Assembly (NCBI GenBank): GCA_934716995.1
Contig: CAKUYO010000007.1
Coordinates: 35,716-99,715 of the forward strand
Direction: 5' to 3'
DNA length: 64,000 bases
DNA from: an uncultured Bacteroidales bacterium
GTDB taxonomy: Bacteria > Bacteroidota > Bacteroidia > Bacteroidales > Paludibacteraceae
Shown: positions 50,500-58,259 of the stretch, in pieces
How positions within the stretch are numbered: the stretch's first letter is position 1
Layout: each line of letters opens with the position of its first letter
Notes under the pieces: generated by a model
Databases searched by the model: none
What the model was told of the DNA's origin: nothing
Seen by the model: the letters and a program-made list of their open reading frames with translations, nothing else
Made by a program: the position numbers and the translations under genes

Positions 50500-51173
50500 T
50501 GGAGCAAAGTGCGAATGTCTATTTGTTGGTAGCGTGCGAGGTTGGCGGCCTGGGTGCGTACGGGTACGTCCAACTGCCGCTCGGGGTAGGTGAGGCGCAG
50601 CATAATCGTCTGTTCGCCTGCCGTATAGCCCACGAAGGCTTCTTTCCCGCCTGTTGGCAGTTCGCCTGTAGCAAGGGCTTGCAGGTCGTGCCACGTGATG
50701 GCGGGCGCCAGATAGCGGTTGATGTCGTCGTAGGCGGCAACGGCATACCGGCGGTTGATCTTGTCAATGCCCGTAACCTGCGTGGGGGTGGCTTCTATGC
50801 GGAGCATCTCTATACCGAGCATAGGCATGATGCTCAATACCATCATCGAGTCGCGCACGGTCTGCATGGTGCAGTTGGCACGCATGGTCTCATCGCCGAG
50901 CGTTACCACTGCCTGCGCGTTCTGCATCAGGCACGTGTGCCATTGCGGTGCTGCGGGTTCTTCTGCAACCTGCGTTTCGGTTTTTGGGATATGCTTTGTG
51001 GTGTGGCATCCCGTGAAACCGATACAGAAACCCGCCGACAGAGCCACAATTGTTACGATTTCAAAAGCCGTGCCAAACGCCACTTTGGTGGCAATGGCAA
51101 AGGCGTTTCTTGTCGTGCGGTGAATAGCGTTGCGGCACTCGCGCAGGATATATTTGAGGATACGTGTGTCCAT
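50496..51173 (-). CDS. DUF4292 lipoprotein
   Basis: 225 residues. A long hydrophobic leader at about 28-55 ends FTGC, a plausible lipobox. The rest is a LolA/LolB-like beta-rich region: TLGDETMRANCTMQTVRDSMMVLSIMPMLGIEMLRIEATP, then YTAGEQTIMLRLTYPE. In Bacteroidales this family lies between a TPR gene and an EnvC-type gene, exactly as here. It may act in envelope lipid or lipoprotein traffic (inference). The ATG at 51173 directly follows the TPR gene. Confidence 0.83.
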   Translation of the reverse strand: MDTRILKYILRECRNAIHRTTRNAFAIATKVAFGTAFEIVTIVALSAGFCIGFTGCHTTKHIPKTETQVAEEPAAPQWHTCLMQNAQAVVTLGDETMRANCTMQTVRDSMMVLSIMPMLGIEMLRIEATPTQVTGIDKINRRYAVAAYDDINRYLAPAITWHDLQALATGELPTGGKEAFVGYTAGEQTIMLRLTYPERQLDVPVRTQAANLARYQQIDIRTLLQ

Positions 51174-51175
51174 AT

Positions 51176-52147
51176 TTATTTGGTGATTGCGTGGTAATGC
51201 GCTTCTATCTCCGTGCGCTCGTCGGGCGCGGCGTTCTGCATAGCCTTGCGGATATAGAAACCCGCCAAAGAGTCCTGTCCTTGCAGGTGGAGAATCCAAG
51301 CGTATGTGTCGAGAAACGTGGCGTTCTCGGGCTGTTCGCGTATGGTCAGTTGGCTCATCTGCTCCGCCTTGCGCAGGTCGCCGCCCGTGGTGGCAAGCAG
51401 GTAGGCGTAGTTGTTGAGTATCATCAGGTTCGCAGGGTCGATACGCAGGATATGCTCGTAGTTCTCCAGCAGTTGCGCCGTAGGAGCATGGGTGGCGGTC
51501 AGCAGTTCGGCACGGAAGAGGAGAAACTGCAAGTCGTCGGGATAGAGAGTGAGATAGTCGTCAATTGCCTGAATGGCTTTTTTCAAATTGCCCTGAATAA
51601 CATATATCCGATAGCGGTTGATGGCGCTCATACCGTCGTAGCCTTGCAGTTGGTCGATGCGGTCTTGCGCCTGAATGGCTTGTTTGTATTTGCCGTTCAC
51701 GAGGGCGGCTTGGCGCATATAGTCCCAAACGGACGCATCTCTCGGGTTGAGACGTGTGGCTTGTTTCATCACGGCGAGCAACTCCTTGCGCGACTGCTTG
51801 TCATCGTTCTTGTAGAGCGACAGGGCGTAGTGGAACCAATGGTCGCGCGGGTCAAGCAGGTAGGCTTGGCGGAAATACTCAAATGCTTTTTCGGGCTGTT
51901 TGAGGGCGTTGTAGATCACACCGAGATAGTCCTTCGTGGTGGCGTCCTGCGGGTTGAGTTGTTCGCAGAACAGCAGTTGCATCAATGCTTCGGGAAAACG
52001 CTCCCCGTCAAGACTCTGCTTGGCGGCATAGAAATAGTAGGTGAACTGTTGCTCACGCTCTATGCCCAACGGTTGCGGCTGTTGTTTCTTTGCCGACAGC
52101 GAAAAAGCACAAACAGAGAAAAGGAATATCGAAACTATACGCTTCAT
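51176..52147 (-). CDS. Tetratricopeptide-repeat protein, exported
   Basis: 323 residues with a signal peptide (CAFSLSAKKQ). At least seven TPR-like helical pairs, for example KDYLGVIYNALKQPEKAFEYFRQAYLLDP and VNGKYKQAIQAQDRIDQ, and a final ILNNYAYLLATTGGDLRKAEQM...ATFLDTYAWILHLQG. It is probably a periplasmic scaffold. It lies upstream of DUF4292 and EnvC-like genes, a set conserved in the order. Confidence 0.88.
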   Translation of the reverse strand: MKRIVSIFLFSVCAFSLSAKKQQPQPLGIEREQQFTYYFYAAKQSLDGERFPEALMQLLFCEQLNPQDATTKDYLGVIYNALKQPEKAFEYFRQAYLLDPRDHWFHYALSLYKNDDKQSRKELLAVMKQATRLNPRDASVWDYMRQAALVNGKYKQAIQAQDRIDQLQGYDGMSAINRYRIYVIQGNLKKAIQAIDDYLTLYPDDLQFLLFRAELLTATHAPTAQLLENYEHILRIDPANLMILNNYAYLLATTGGDLRKAEQMSQLTIREQPENATFLDTYAWILHLQGQDSLAGFYIRKAMQNAAPDERTEIEAHYHAITK

Positions 52148-52165
52148 CCAAATACAAACTCGGAA

Positions 52166-52206
52166 TGTATGTTAATTATTAATTACTAATTGTTATTTGT
52201 TATTTG
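52166..52206. repeat. TTATTTG heptamer array upstream of the TPR gene
   Basis: Units TTAATTA, TTAATTA, CTAATTG, TTATTTG and TTATTTG repeat every 7 bp between dut and the TPR gene. Confidence 0.8.
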
Positions 52207-52641
52207 TTATTTCACTCCGCTGTGTCCGAAGCCGCCGGCACCGCGTTCGGTCTCGCTCAGACTCTCCACCTCCACCACCTCGGGTTGTTCGTGGCGGGCG
52301 ATAACCATCTGGCACACACGCTCGCCCGACTCGATCGTCTGCGGTTCGTTGCTCAGGTTGATAAGGATGATGCCTATCTCTCCGCGGTAGTCGGCATCGA
52401 TAGTGCCGGGGCTGTTGAGCACGGTCAGTCCGCGTTTGAGTGCCAGTCCGCTGCGCGGGCGGATCTGTGCCTCATAACCTTCCGGCAGTTCGAGATAAAG
52501 CCCTGTGGGCAGCAGTTTGCGCTCAAGGGGTTGCAGGGTGACGGGTTCGCTCAGGAAGCAGCGGATATCCATTCCTGCTGCTTGCGCACTCTCATATTTC
52601 GGCAACGGATTGTTGCTCTTGTTGATAAAACGTATGGTCAT
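52207..52641 (-). CDS. dut: dUTP diphosphatase
   Basis: 144 residues, a trimeric dUTPase with all five motifs: AAGMDIRC (1), RPRSGLALKRG (2), GTIDADYRGEIGIILIN (3, with catalytic D), GERVCQMVI (4) and the C-terminal RGAGGFGHSG (5). It hydrolyses dUTP to dUMP, keeping uracil out of DNA. Confidence 0.97.
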   Translation of the reverse strand: MTIRFINKSNNPLPKYESAQAAGMDIRCFLSEPVTLQPLERKLLPTGLYLELPEGYEAQIRPRSGLALKRGLTVLNSPGTIDADYRGEIGIILINLSNEPQTIESGERVCQMVIARHEQPEVVEVESLSETERGAGGFGHSGVK

Positions 52642-52672
52642 AAATGTTCTATATTTCTATTGCGTAAAGGTA

Positions 52673-52706
52673 GCCTATCCTAAGCCTATCCTATGCTCAT
52701 CCACCT
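52673..52706 (-). repeat. GCATAGGATAGG-family repeat, inverted copy
   Basis: In reverse complement it reads GGTGGATGAGCATAGGATAG and continues GCTTAGGATA, matching 29701-29731 except for one base. It lies between dut and the methyltransferase gene. Confidence 0.85.
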
Positions 52707-52730
52707 GACTTTGCTATGGTGTGAAATGTT

Positions 52731-53780
52731 CTAAATTGCTTGGTTGGAAGTCGTCAATTCTATGGTTTCAAAATCGGGGGCTGTATCAAACAGCGTTTGT
52801 TTGATTGCACCTAATTTTGTTTGTGTTGCAGAAATGGCTAAATCCGATTTGTCAATGCCAATCCAATGTCGTCCGTTTTGTTGTGCGGCTTTGAGTGTTG
52901 TCCCTGATCCACAGAAACAATCCAAAACAATACTTTCAGGGTCGGAAGACGTGCGCACAATCAAGTTGAGCAAGTCCGCATTTTTTTCGGTGGGATAATC
53001 GGGATATTGCGGGTCTTTGAATTCCCAAATATCTTGCATACGTTTTCCCTCCCGCTCGTCTGCATAAATAATTTTTCGCGGATTGCCGTTGGCAGACCAT
53101 TCAATCAATCCTTGTTTGTCCCATTCTTCCAAAGTCGCTACATCGGTTCGCCAATGTCTGCCGGCGGGTGGAAGAATGCCTTTGAACGGCATATTGGACT
53201 TTCCGTTCTCGGTTTCGCCCGGAGCATGAATGGGTACGGTGGTGTAGTGTCTCCCCTGTTTGTCTGTTTTAGGAAATAATTTTTCTATATCGGAAGGCGA
53301 GTATTTTTCCCGCGGTTCGTGCCAAATCGGCGAATTTGATTTGGTATAAAAAAGAATCAAATCTTTAATGTTTCCATATCCGATTCGTTCAAAATTCTTG
53401 GGATTGCATTTGATACGTGTGATGTCGTTGCGGAAATTTTCCATACCGAATACTTCGTCCATCATTACTTTTACATAATGCCCGATTTTGTAATCAATAT
53501 GCAGATAGATAGAGCCCTGCTCGGATAGCAGTTCGCGCAGCAGGAGAAGACGCTGACGGAGATATTCGATAAACTCTTTGCCTTTCAATACATCGCTGTA
53601 CGCCACATCGCCTTTGCGTGAGTTGCTGATTGTAGAGGCTCGTCCGTTGGTAATGGTAAAATTGCCTCCCGTAGCAAAGGGGGGATCTATATATACCAAA
53701 TCAATATTCCCGCGGTAGCCGTGTGCCAAAAGATAGTTGAGGGCATCTATGTTTTCGCTATGTATAAGCAGGTTTTTCAT
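52731..53780 (-). CDS. Type II DNA methyltransferase (beta-class, N4-C or N6-A)
   Basis: 349 residues. The catalytic motif DPPF near residue 32 precedes the SAM-binding CFCGSGTT near residue 295, the motif order of the beta class. GSIYLHIDYKIGHYVKVMMDEVFG and IKDLILFYTKS are typical of amino-methyltransferases. It overlaps the endonuclease stop by ATGA. Together they form a restriction-modification pair inserted between dut and a lipid kinase gene. Confidence 0.9.
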   Translation of the reverse strand: MKNLLIHSENIDALNYLLAHGYRGNIDLVYIDPPFATGGNFTITNGRASTISNSRKGDVAYSDVLKGKEFIEYLRQRLLLLRELLSEQGSIYLHIDYKIGHYVKVMMDEVFGMENFRNDITRIKCNPKNFERIGYGNIKDLILFYTKSNSPIWHEPREKYSPSDIEKLFPKTDKQGRHYTTVPIHAPGETENGKSNMPFKGILPPAGRHWRTDVATLEEWDKQGLIEWSANGNPRKIIYADEREGKRMQDIWEFKDPQYPDYPTEKNADLLNLIVRTSSDPESIVLDCFCGSGTTLKAAQQNGRHWIGIDKSDLAISATQTKLGAIKQTLFDTAPDFETIELTTSNQAI

Positions 53781-54562
53781 TATAGTTGGTAGAGAAAATC
53801 GCGCAAAACCAACGCACTCATAATGTTGTAGTCGCCGTGGGTTTGTGTGAGGTCCCTGTACATCTTGTTATTACCTTTTATGTACACCACGCCATCCAAA
53901 ATTGCAATTTTGACGGCTTTCACATCTTGGGTTTCTATCGTACTGATGGCATCATTATATTGGGCATTCTGGTGTCCGCCGAAATCAGTCAGAAATTTGG
54001 CTTCTCCAATCACATATTGCCCGTTGAAACGTGCCACCAAGTCCAACCCTTTCTCGTGGTGATAGTTGAGGTGTTCTTTGGCAAATTGCATCATAGCCTC
54101 ATCGCTTGCATCCAAAATGGCATTCTCGGTGGTGCGAATAAACTCGTCTATCCCGACAGGGGCAATGCCTAAGGCTTTAGAACGCACCCAGTCTTTGAAC
54201 ATCGGACCGATTTGCCGATTGGTTTCTTTCGGTTCGCTGCAACGTTCATAGAGTTTGTTCAATCCCAATTCATACAGTCTCCCGCAAAGACGATTGACGG
54301 TATTCGGGTTGCGCTCTATTGCGGTTTTATCGCGACGAAGGTAGGCAATGTAACTGTCTTTTATGGGAAACAAATCCAATGCCAAAAGGCTTTTAATCAG
54401 TTCTGCATTGTCTTTTTTGTCAAAAGCATGCTCTACATTGCTCCATTTGGCGGTGTCTATCTCACGCAGCCCGTCCGGTATGGTCGGATATACGCGGAAT
54501 AAATCGTCCAAATAGGAACGTTGCCGGGCGTAATCAATACTATATTGTATCCACTTATTCAT
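53780..54562 (-). CDS. Probable type II restriction endonuclease (PD-(D/E)xK)
   Basis: 260 residues. A mostly helical N-terminal half is followed by a nuclease-like core, GLDLVARFNGQYVIGEAKFLTDFGG. Here D (of LDLVAR) and E-x-K (GEAK) fit the PD-(D/E)xK active site. The VKIAILDGVVYIKGN strand follows. No close family name comes to mind with confidence (Tsp45I-like is one possibility). Its gene is translationally coupled to the methyltransferase, which supports the assignment. Confidence 0.78.
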   Translation of the reverse strand: MNKWIQYSIDYARQRSYLDDLFRVYPTIPDGLREIDTAKWSNVEHAFDKKDNAELIKSLLALDLFPIKDSYIAYLRRDKTAIERNPNTVNRLCGRLYELGLNKLYERCSEPKETNRQIGPMFKDWVRSKALGIAPVGIDEFIRTTENAILDASDEAMMQFAKEHLNYHHEKGLDLVARFNGQYVIGEAKFLTDFGGHQNAQYNDAISTIETQDVKAVKIAILDGVVYIKGNNKMYRDLTQTHGDYNIMSALVLRDFLYQL

Positions 54563-54577
54563 AATTAATAAGGAATA

Positions 54578-55459
54578 TCAGAACCGTTTTTCGGCGAGGA
54601 CTTTCAAACCGTCAGGGACGATGCGGATATGGATGTCTTTGGGCATTTCCACGGGGTCGCCGTCGATATGGAAGGGGGATGCCTCTTCTCGCTTGAGGGT
54701 GATTTCACGGGTGCGGATCGTATCCATAAAGAGACTGTTGTCAATGCTCTTGGTGAACAGACGCAATGCCAGTCCGGGGGCACCGAGAAGAGCGGAACTG
54801 CTCATAATACAGATGTCCAACTTGCCGTCCTGAATGCTTGCCTTGGGCGCGATATACGCCTCGTAGCCCCACTGACTCGCGTTGGCAAACGTAATCAGAA
54901 AGGCTTTGTGCGTTACGTCGATACCTTCGCCTATCAGGTGATAGGTCTGTGCCTTGTAGGTCAGTACGTCCTTGACGATATTCTCGAAATAGGTCTTAAA
55001 GCCGCGTTTGGTGGAACCTGCGAACTGGTCGGCAATGAGGGCGTCAAAACCCGTGCCGCAAGTGCTGACAAACAATCGTCCGTTGGCAAGCCCGTAGTCC
55101 ACACGGACGGGTTCGGAGCGGTTGAGCATCTCGATGGCGCGGTTTGTCTGCACGGGGATACCTATATGGCGGGCAAAACCGTTGCCGCTGCCCATCGGCA
55201 GGATACCCATTGCCGTCTCGGTGTCGTGCAAACCGCGTGCCACCTCGTTCACCGTGCCGTCGCCGCCTACTGCCACCACGGCATCGAAGCCCATACGGGC
55301 AAACTGCTGTGCCAGTTCGGTGGCATGCCCTGCACGCTCCGTAAAGACGATATTGGGCAGCCATTGCTCCTGATCCAGCAGTTGCTGTATCTGCTTGGGG
55401 AGTTTCTTTTTATTCTGTGTACCCGAAATGGGGTTGATAATAAACGCTATATTTTTCAT
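54578..55459 (-). CDS. Diacylglycerol/sphingosine-kinase-family lipid kinase
   Basis: 293 residues from the ATG at 55459. FIINPISGTQNKK, AVGGDGTVNEVARGL (the diagnostic GGDGT) and LPMGSGNGFARHIG near residue 95. The C-terminal beta domain ends PFHIDGDPVEMPKDIHIRIVP. YegS/DgkB-type enzymes phosphorylate a lipid alcohol; in Bacteroidota this may be diacylglycerol or a sphingoid base. The substrate is unresolved. Confidence 0.92.
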   Translation of the reverse strand: MKNIAFIINPISGTQNKKKLPKQIQQLLDQEQWLPNIVFTERAGHATELAQQFARMGFDAVVAVGGDGTVNEVARGLHDTETAMGILPMGSGNGFARHIGIPVQTNRAIEMLNRSEPVRVDYGLANGRLFVSTCGTGFDALIADQFAGSTKRGFKTYFENIVKDVLTYKAQTYHLIGEGIDVTHKAFLITFANASQWGYEAYIAPKASIQDGKLDICIMSSSALLGAPGLALRLFTKSIDNSLFMDTIRTREITLKREEASPFHIDGDPVEMPKDIHIRIVPDGLKVLAEKRF

Positions 55460-55505
55460 TCTGTGTGTCTCTTTTGGCACGCAATGCACCACGTTAATCA
55501 GCGGA

Positions 55506-55553
55506 CAAAGTTACGCTTTTTTTTGCACATATCCAAATAAATGCGTAACTTTG
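55506..55553. promoter_or_regulatory. Divergent overlapping promoters (lipid kinase / DUF4301)
   Basis: The two -7 boxes form a perfect 11-bp inverted repeat: CAAAGTTACGC (55506-55516) for the minus strand and GCGTAACTTTG (55543-55553) for the plus strand. The plus -33 TTTG lies at 55522-55525 with a 20-bp spacer. The minus -33 lies near 55536-55539 with about 22 bp. The two polymerase sites overlap. Confidence 0.7.
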
Positions 55554-55571
55554 CGGCAAACTGACAAAACT

Positions 55572-56924
55572 ATGGACACATTATTTACATCAAAAGACAT
55601 TGAGCAACTGGAGGCACACGGTATCTCGCTGGAGAAAGCCGAACAGCAGATGGAGCATTTCCGCACGGGTTTTCCTGCACTGGACATCGTGGCACCCGCT
55701 TCGACCAAGAAAGGCAAAGGTATCCTTGCGCCCACCCGCAAGGAGCAGGAAGAATACATCAATGCATGGCAGCAGTACCTCGCCGGGAAGCATAAGATAC
55801 TCAAGTTCGTGCCCGCCAGCGGTGCGGCAAGCCGAATGTTCAAAAACCTGTTCCGGTATCTCGAAGACGGGGTGGAAACGGAGTTCGTGCAGGAGTTTCT
55901 GACGCATATCGATGATTTCGCTTTCGGAAGCGAACTGGCGGGACTGACAGGGCAGGAGGCAGTGCGTCATCTGTTGTATGATATGCACTATGGCGACCTG
56001 CCCAAGGGGCTGCTGCTCTTCCACAAATACCGCGACGGCGCACGCACGCCCGCATTGGAGCATTTGGTAGAGGGTGCCCTCTATGCCGCGAGCAACGGAG
56101 TGTCGGCACTGCATTTTACGGTTTCGCACCAGCATCTGCCGCTTTTCCGCCAGCATATTGCCGGGTATTTGCAGAAGTATCAGGAGAAATACGGTGTGCG
56201 CTATGATATATCTTTTTCGGAGCAGATGCCCTCTACCGATACGCTTGCTGCCAATACCGACGGCACGCCTTTCCGAGACAAGGACGGCAATCTGCTTTTC
56301 CGTCCGGGCGGACACGGGGCATTGATAGAGAACCTCAATCAGCAAGACGCTGATATTGTGTTTATCAAGAATATCGACAATGTGGTGCCCGACCGCTTGA
56401 AGAAGGATACGGTGCATTACAAACAAGTGCTGGCTGGTGTGCTGGTTACGGAGCAGAAACGTATCTTCGAGCGTCTGCAAGACCCGACAATCTCCGATGA
56501 GGAGCGTGCGCGTCTCAACCGCCCGATCCGTGTCTGCGGTGTGGTGAAGAATACGGGCGAACCCGGTGGCGGTCCCTTCCTGGTGCGCGAGGCGGACGGC
56601 TCCATATCCTGTCAGATACTGGAGTCGAGCCAGATCAACGACCCCGAACTGATGGCGCAATCGACCCATTTCAACCCCGTGGATCTGGTGTGCGCCATTC
56701 GCGATTATCAGGGCAACAAGTTCCATCTGCCCGACTATGTGGATCCGCAGACAGGCTTTATCTCCCATAAGTCGAAGGACGGCAAGGAACTGCTGGCTTT
56801 GGAGTTGCCCGGCTTGTGGAACGGGGCAATGGCACACTGGAACACGATCTTCGTGGAAGTACCTGTTTCTACTTTCAATCCCGTCAAGACGGTCAATGAT
56901 CTTCTCCGCCCGCAACATCAGTAA
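55572..56924 (+). CDS. DUF4301 protein
   Basis: 450 residues, no signal peptide. FVPASGAASRMFKNLF near residue 78 and the nucleotide-binding-like GGHGALIENLN and VVPDRLKKDTVHYKQVLAG resemble nucleotidyltransferase folds. Downstream, GVVKNTGEPGGGPFLV and NPVDLVCAIRDYQGNKF are typical DUF4301 sequence. Function unproven. The ASGAASRM motif recalls a phosphate-binding loop. The ATG at 55572 lies 18 bp past the -7 box. Confidence 0.85.
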   Translation: MDTLFTSKDIEQLEAHGISLEKAEQQMEHFRTGFPALDIVAPASTKKGKGILAPTRKEQEEYINAWQQYLAGKHKILKFVPASGAASRMFKNLFRYLEDGVETEFVQEFLTHIDDFAFGSELAGLTGQEAVRHLLYDMHYGDLPKGLLLFHKYRDGARTPALEHLVEGALYAASNGVSALHFTVSHQHLPLFRQHIAGYLQKYQEKYGVRYDISFSEQMPSTDTLAANTDGTPFRDKDGNLLFRPGGHGALIENLNQQDADIVFIKNIDNVVPDRLKKDTVHYKQVLAGVLVTEQKRIFERLQDPTISDEERARLNRPIRVCGVVKNTGEPGGGPFLVREADGSISCQILESSQINDPELMAQSTHFNPVDLVCAIRDYQGNKFHLPDYVDPQTGFISHKSKDGKELLALELPGLWNGAMAHWNTIFVEVPVSTFNPVKTVNDLLRPQHQ

Positions 56925-56957
56925 GGGCTTGGGGAAAGTATATAAGATAGACATACA

Positions 56958-56996
56958 AAAAGGTCGCCGGACATTGCGTTTGGCGACCTTTTCTTT
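56958..56996 (+). terminator. Intrinsic terminator after DUF4301
   Basis: AAAAGGTCGCC / GGCGACCTTTT (56958-56968, 56982-56992) followed by CTTT. Convergent with the minus-strand kinase gene. Confidence 0.85.
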
Positions 56997-57016
56997 ACCC
57001 TGCCGTGTTGCTATCG

Positions 57017-57056
57017 GGTGTATGTGATTCGTATGTGATTCGTATGTGATTCGGCG
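57017..57056. repeat. GTATGTGATTC repeat (11 bp)
   Basis: Three copies of GTATGTGATTC every 11 bp, the same period and GTGATT core as at 21893 and 36809. Confidence 0.85.
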
Positions 57057-57079
57057 GTTTTTGCTTGGATAATAGCGAG

Positions 57080-58153
57080 TTAGTATTTTGCTACAATCCG
57101 TTCCATCTCTTCCTGCACTTTTTCCTGTTCTTCCACAAGGCGCAGTTGGGCGCGGGTGCGGACGAGGTTATGCTCAGGGTATTGTATCTTGTAGTAAGTG
57201 TCGCCGTTCAGGTAGTCGGTATAGAAACGGACGGTTTGCATATAACTGAGCAGGCGGCAGCCGAATGGCAATAATTGCTTTTCGATGGGGGTTAAAAACT
57301 TTGCCTCGTGCAGATAACCGCGGGTGTAGGCCTCGAAGATTGCCATATCCACGCGGATATTGTCGAGGTGCAAGTCGTCCTCGGCACCCGTGTTGGCGGC
57401 AGTACGCATAAAATCACCGAAATCGCTCAGTACATAGCCGGGCATCACGGTGTCCAGATCGACAATACAGAGCGGTTTGCCCTGTTCGTCGAAGAGCATA
57501 TTGTTCACCTTGGTGTCGCAGTGGTTGATATGTTTGGGCAGTTTGCCCTCTCGGAACAGGCGTTCCGCCATACACATCTCCTCGCGGCGGCTGTTCAGTG
57601 CACGGAGTATATCCATCGTGTCATGCAGACGGTGCGCGCGGTCGGCTTGTACGGCTTCGTCCAACTGCTGCAGACGGAACTCCATATTGTGGAAATTAGG
57701 TATCGACTCGCATAGTTCCGAGAAAGGCAGGTCGGACAATTGGTTCTGAAACCGCCCGAAAGCCTCGCCTGCCAGTTCTGCCGACCGGGGCGTAACACGT
57801 TCTTGCGATGAGGCGTTTTCTATCAGCACATAGACACGCCAGTACTCGCCCTCGGGAGTGCGGTGGTAGAGTTGTCCGTCCTTGGTGGGGATCAGGCGCA
57901 GTACCTTGCGGTCGATGTCCGTCTCGCCTGCGTCTTGCAGTTTGCGGCGGATATGGTCGGTTACACGCTGTATATTCTGCTGCAAGCCCTCCACGTTCTC
58001 GAAAATGTGGTGGTTGATATGCTGCAGAAAATAGGATGTCTCGCCCGGGTGTTTGGCACGGACGATGTAACTGTCGTTGATAAAACCGATCTTGAGCGGC
58101 TGCGGCTGCTCCACCTCGTTTGGAATGGCAAATTGCGAAATGATGTCTTTCAT
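57080..58153 (-). CDS. APH-fold sugar kinase, N-acetylhexosamine 1-kinase-like
   Basis: 357 residues. The aminoglycoside-phosphotransferase/choline-kinase fold is shown by INHCDTKVNNMLFDEQG (catalytic loop, D as base) and CIVDLDTVMPGYVLSDFGD (metal-binding DxD). The N-terminal FINDSYIVRA and QHINHHIF are typical of NahK-like kinases. These phosphorylate N-acetylglucosamine or N-acetylgalactosamine at C1. The neighbouring NagB/PIG-L fusion supports an amino-sugar role, but this is inference. Confidence 0.75.
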   Translation of the reverse strand: MKDIISQFAIPNEVEQPQPLKIGFINDSYIVRAKHPGETSYFLQHINHHIFENVEGLQQNIQRVTDHIRRKLQDAGETDIDRKVLRLIPTKDGQLYHRTPEGEYWRVYVLIENASSQERVTPRSAELAGEAFGRFQNQLSDLPFSELCESIPNFHNMEFRLQQLDEAVQADRAHRLHDTMDILRALNSRREEMCMAERLFREGKLPKHINHCDTKVNNMLFDEQGKPLCIVDLDTVMPGYVLSDFGDFMRTAANTGAEDDLHLDNIRVDMAIFEAYTRGYLHEAKFLTPIEKQLLPFGCRLLSYMQTVRFYTDYLNGDTYYKIQYPEHNLVRTRAQLRLVEEQEKVQEEMERIVAKY

Positions 58154-58259
58154 AATAGTTTAGAAGTTGAGGAGTTGATTAGTTTATGAGAAGTTGAGAT
58201 AGTTTATAAGTTGAGAGTGTTAATATCCGCTCTGTATGTTAATTGCTAATTTTTACTTG

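Noticed and set aside
50500..50694. 65-residue arginine-rich extension of the EnvC-like protein
   Set aside because: It is out-of-frame translation of the DUF4292 gene. The ATG at 50499 begins a proper signal peptide.
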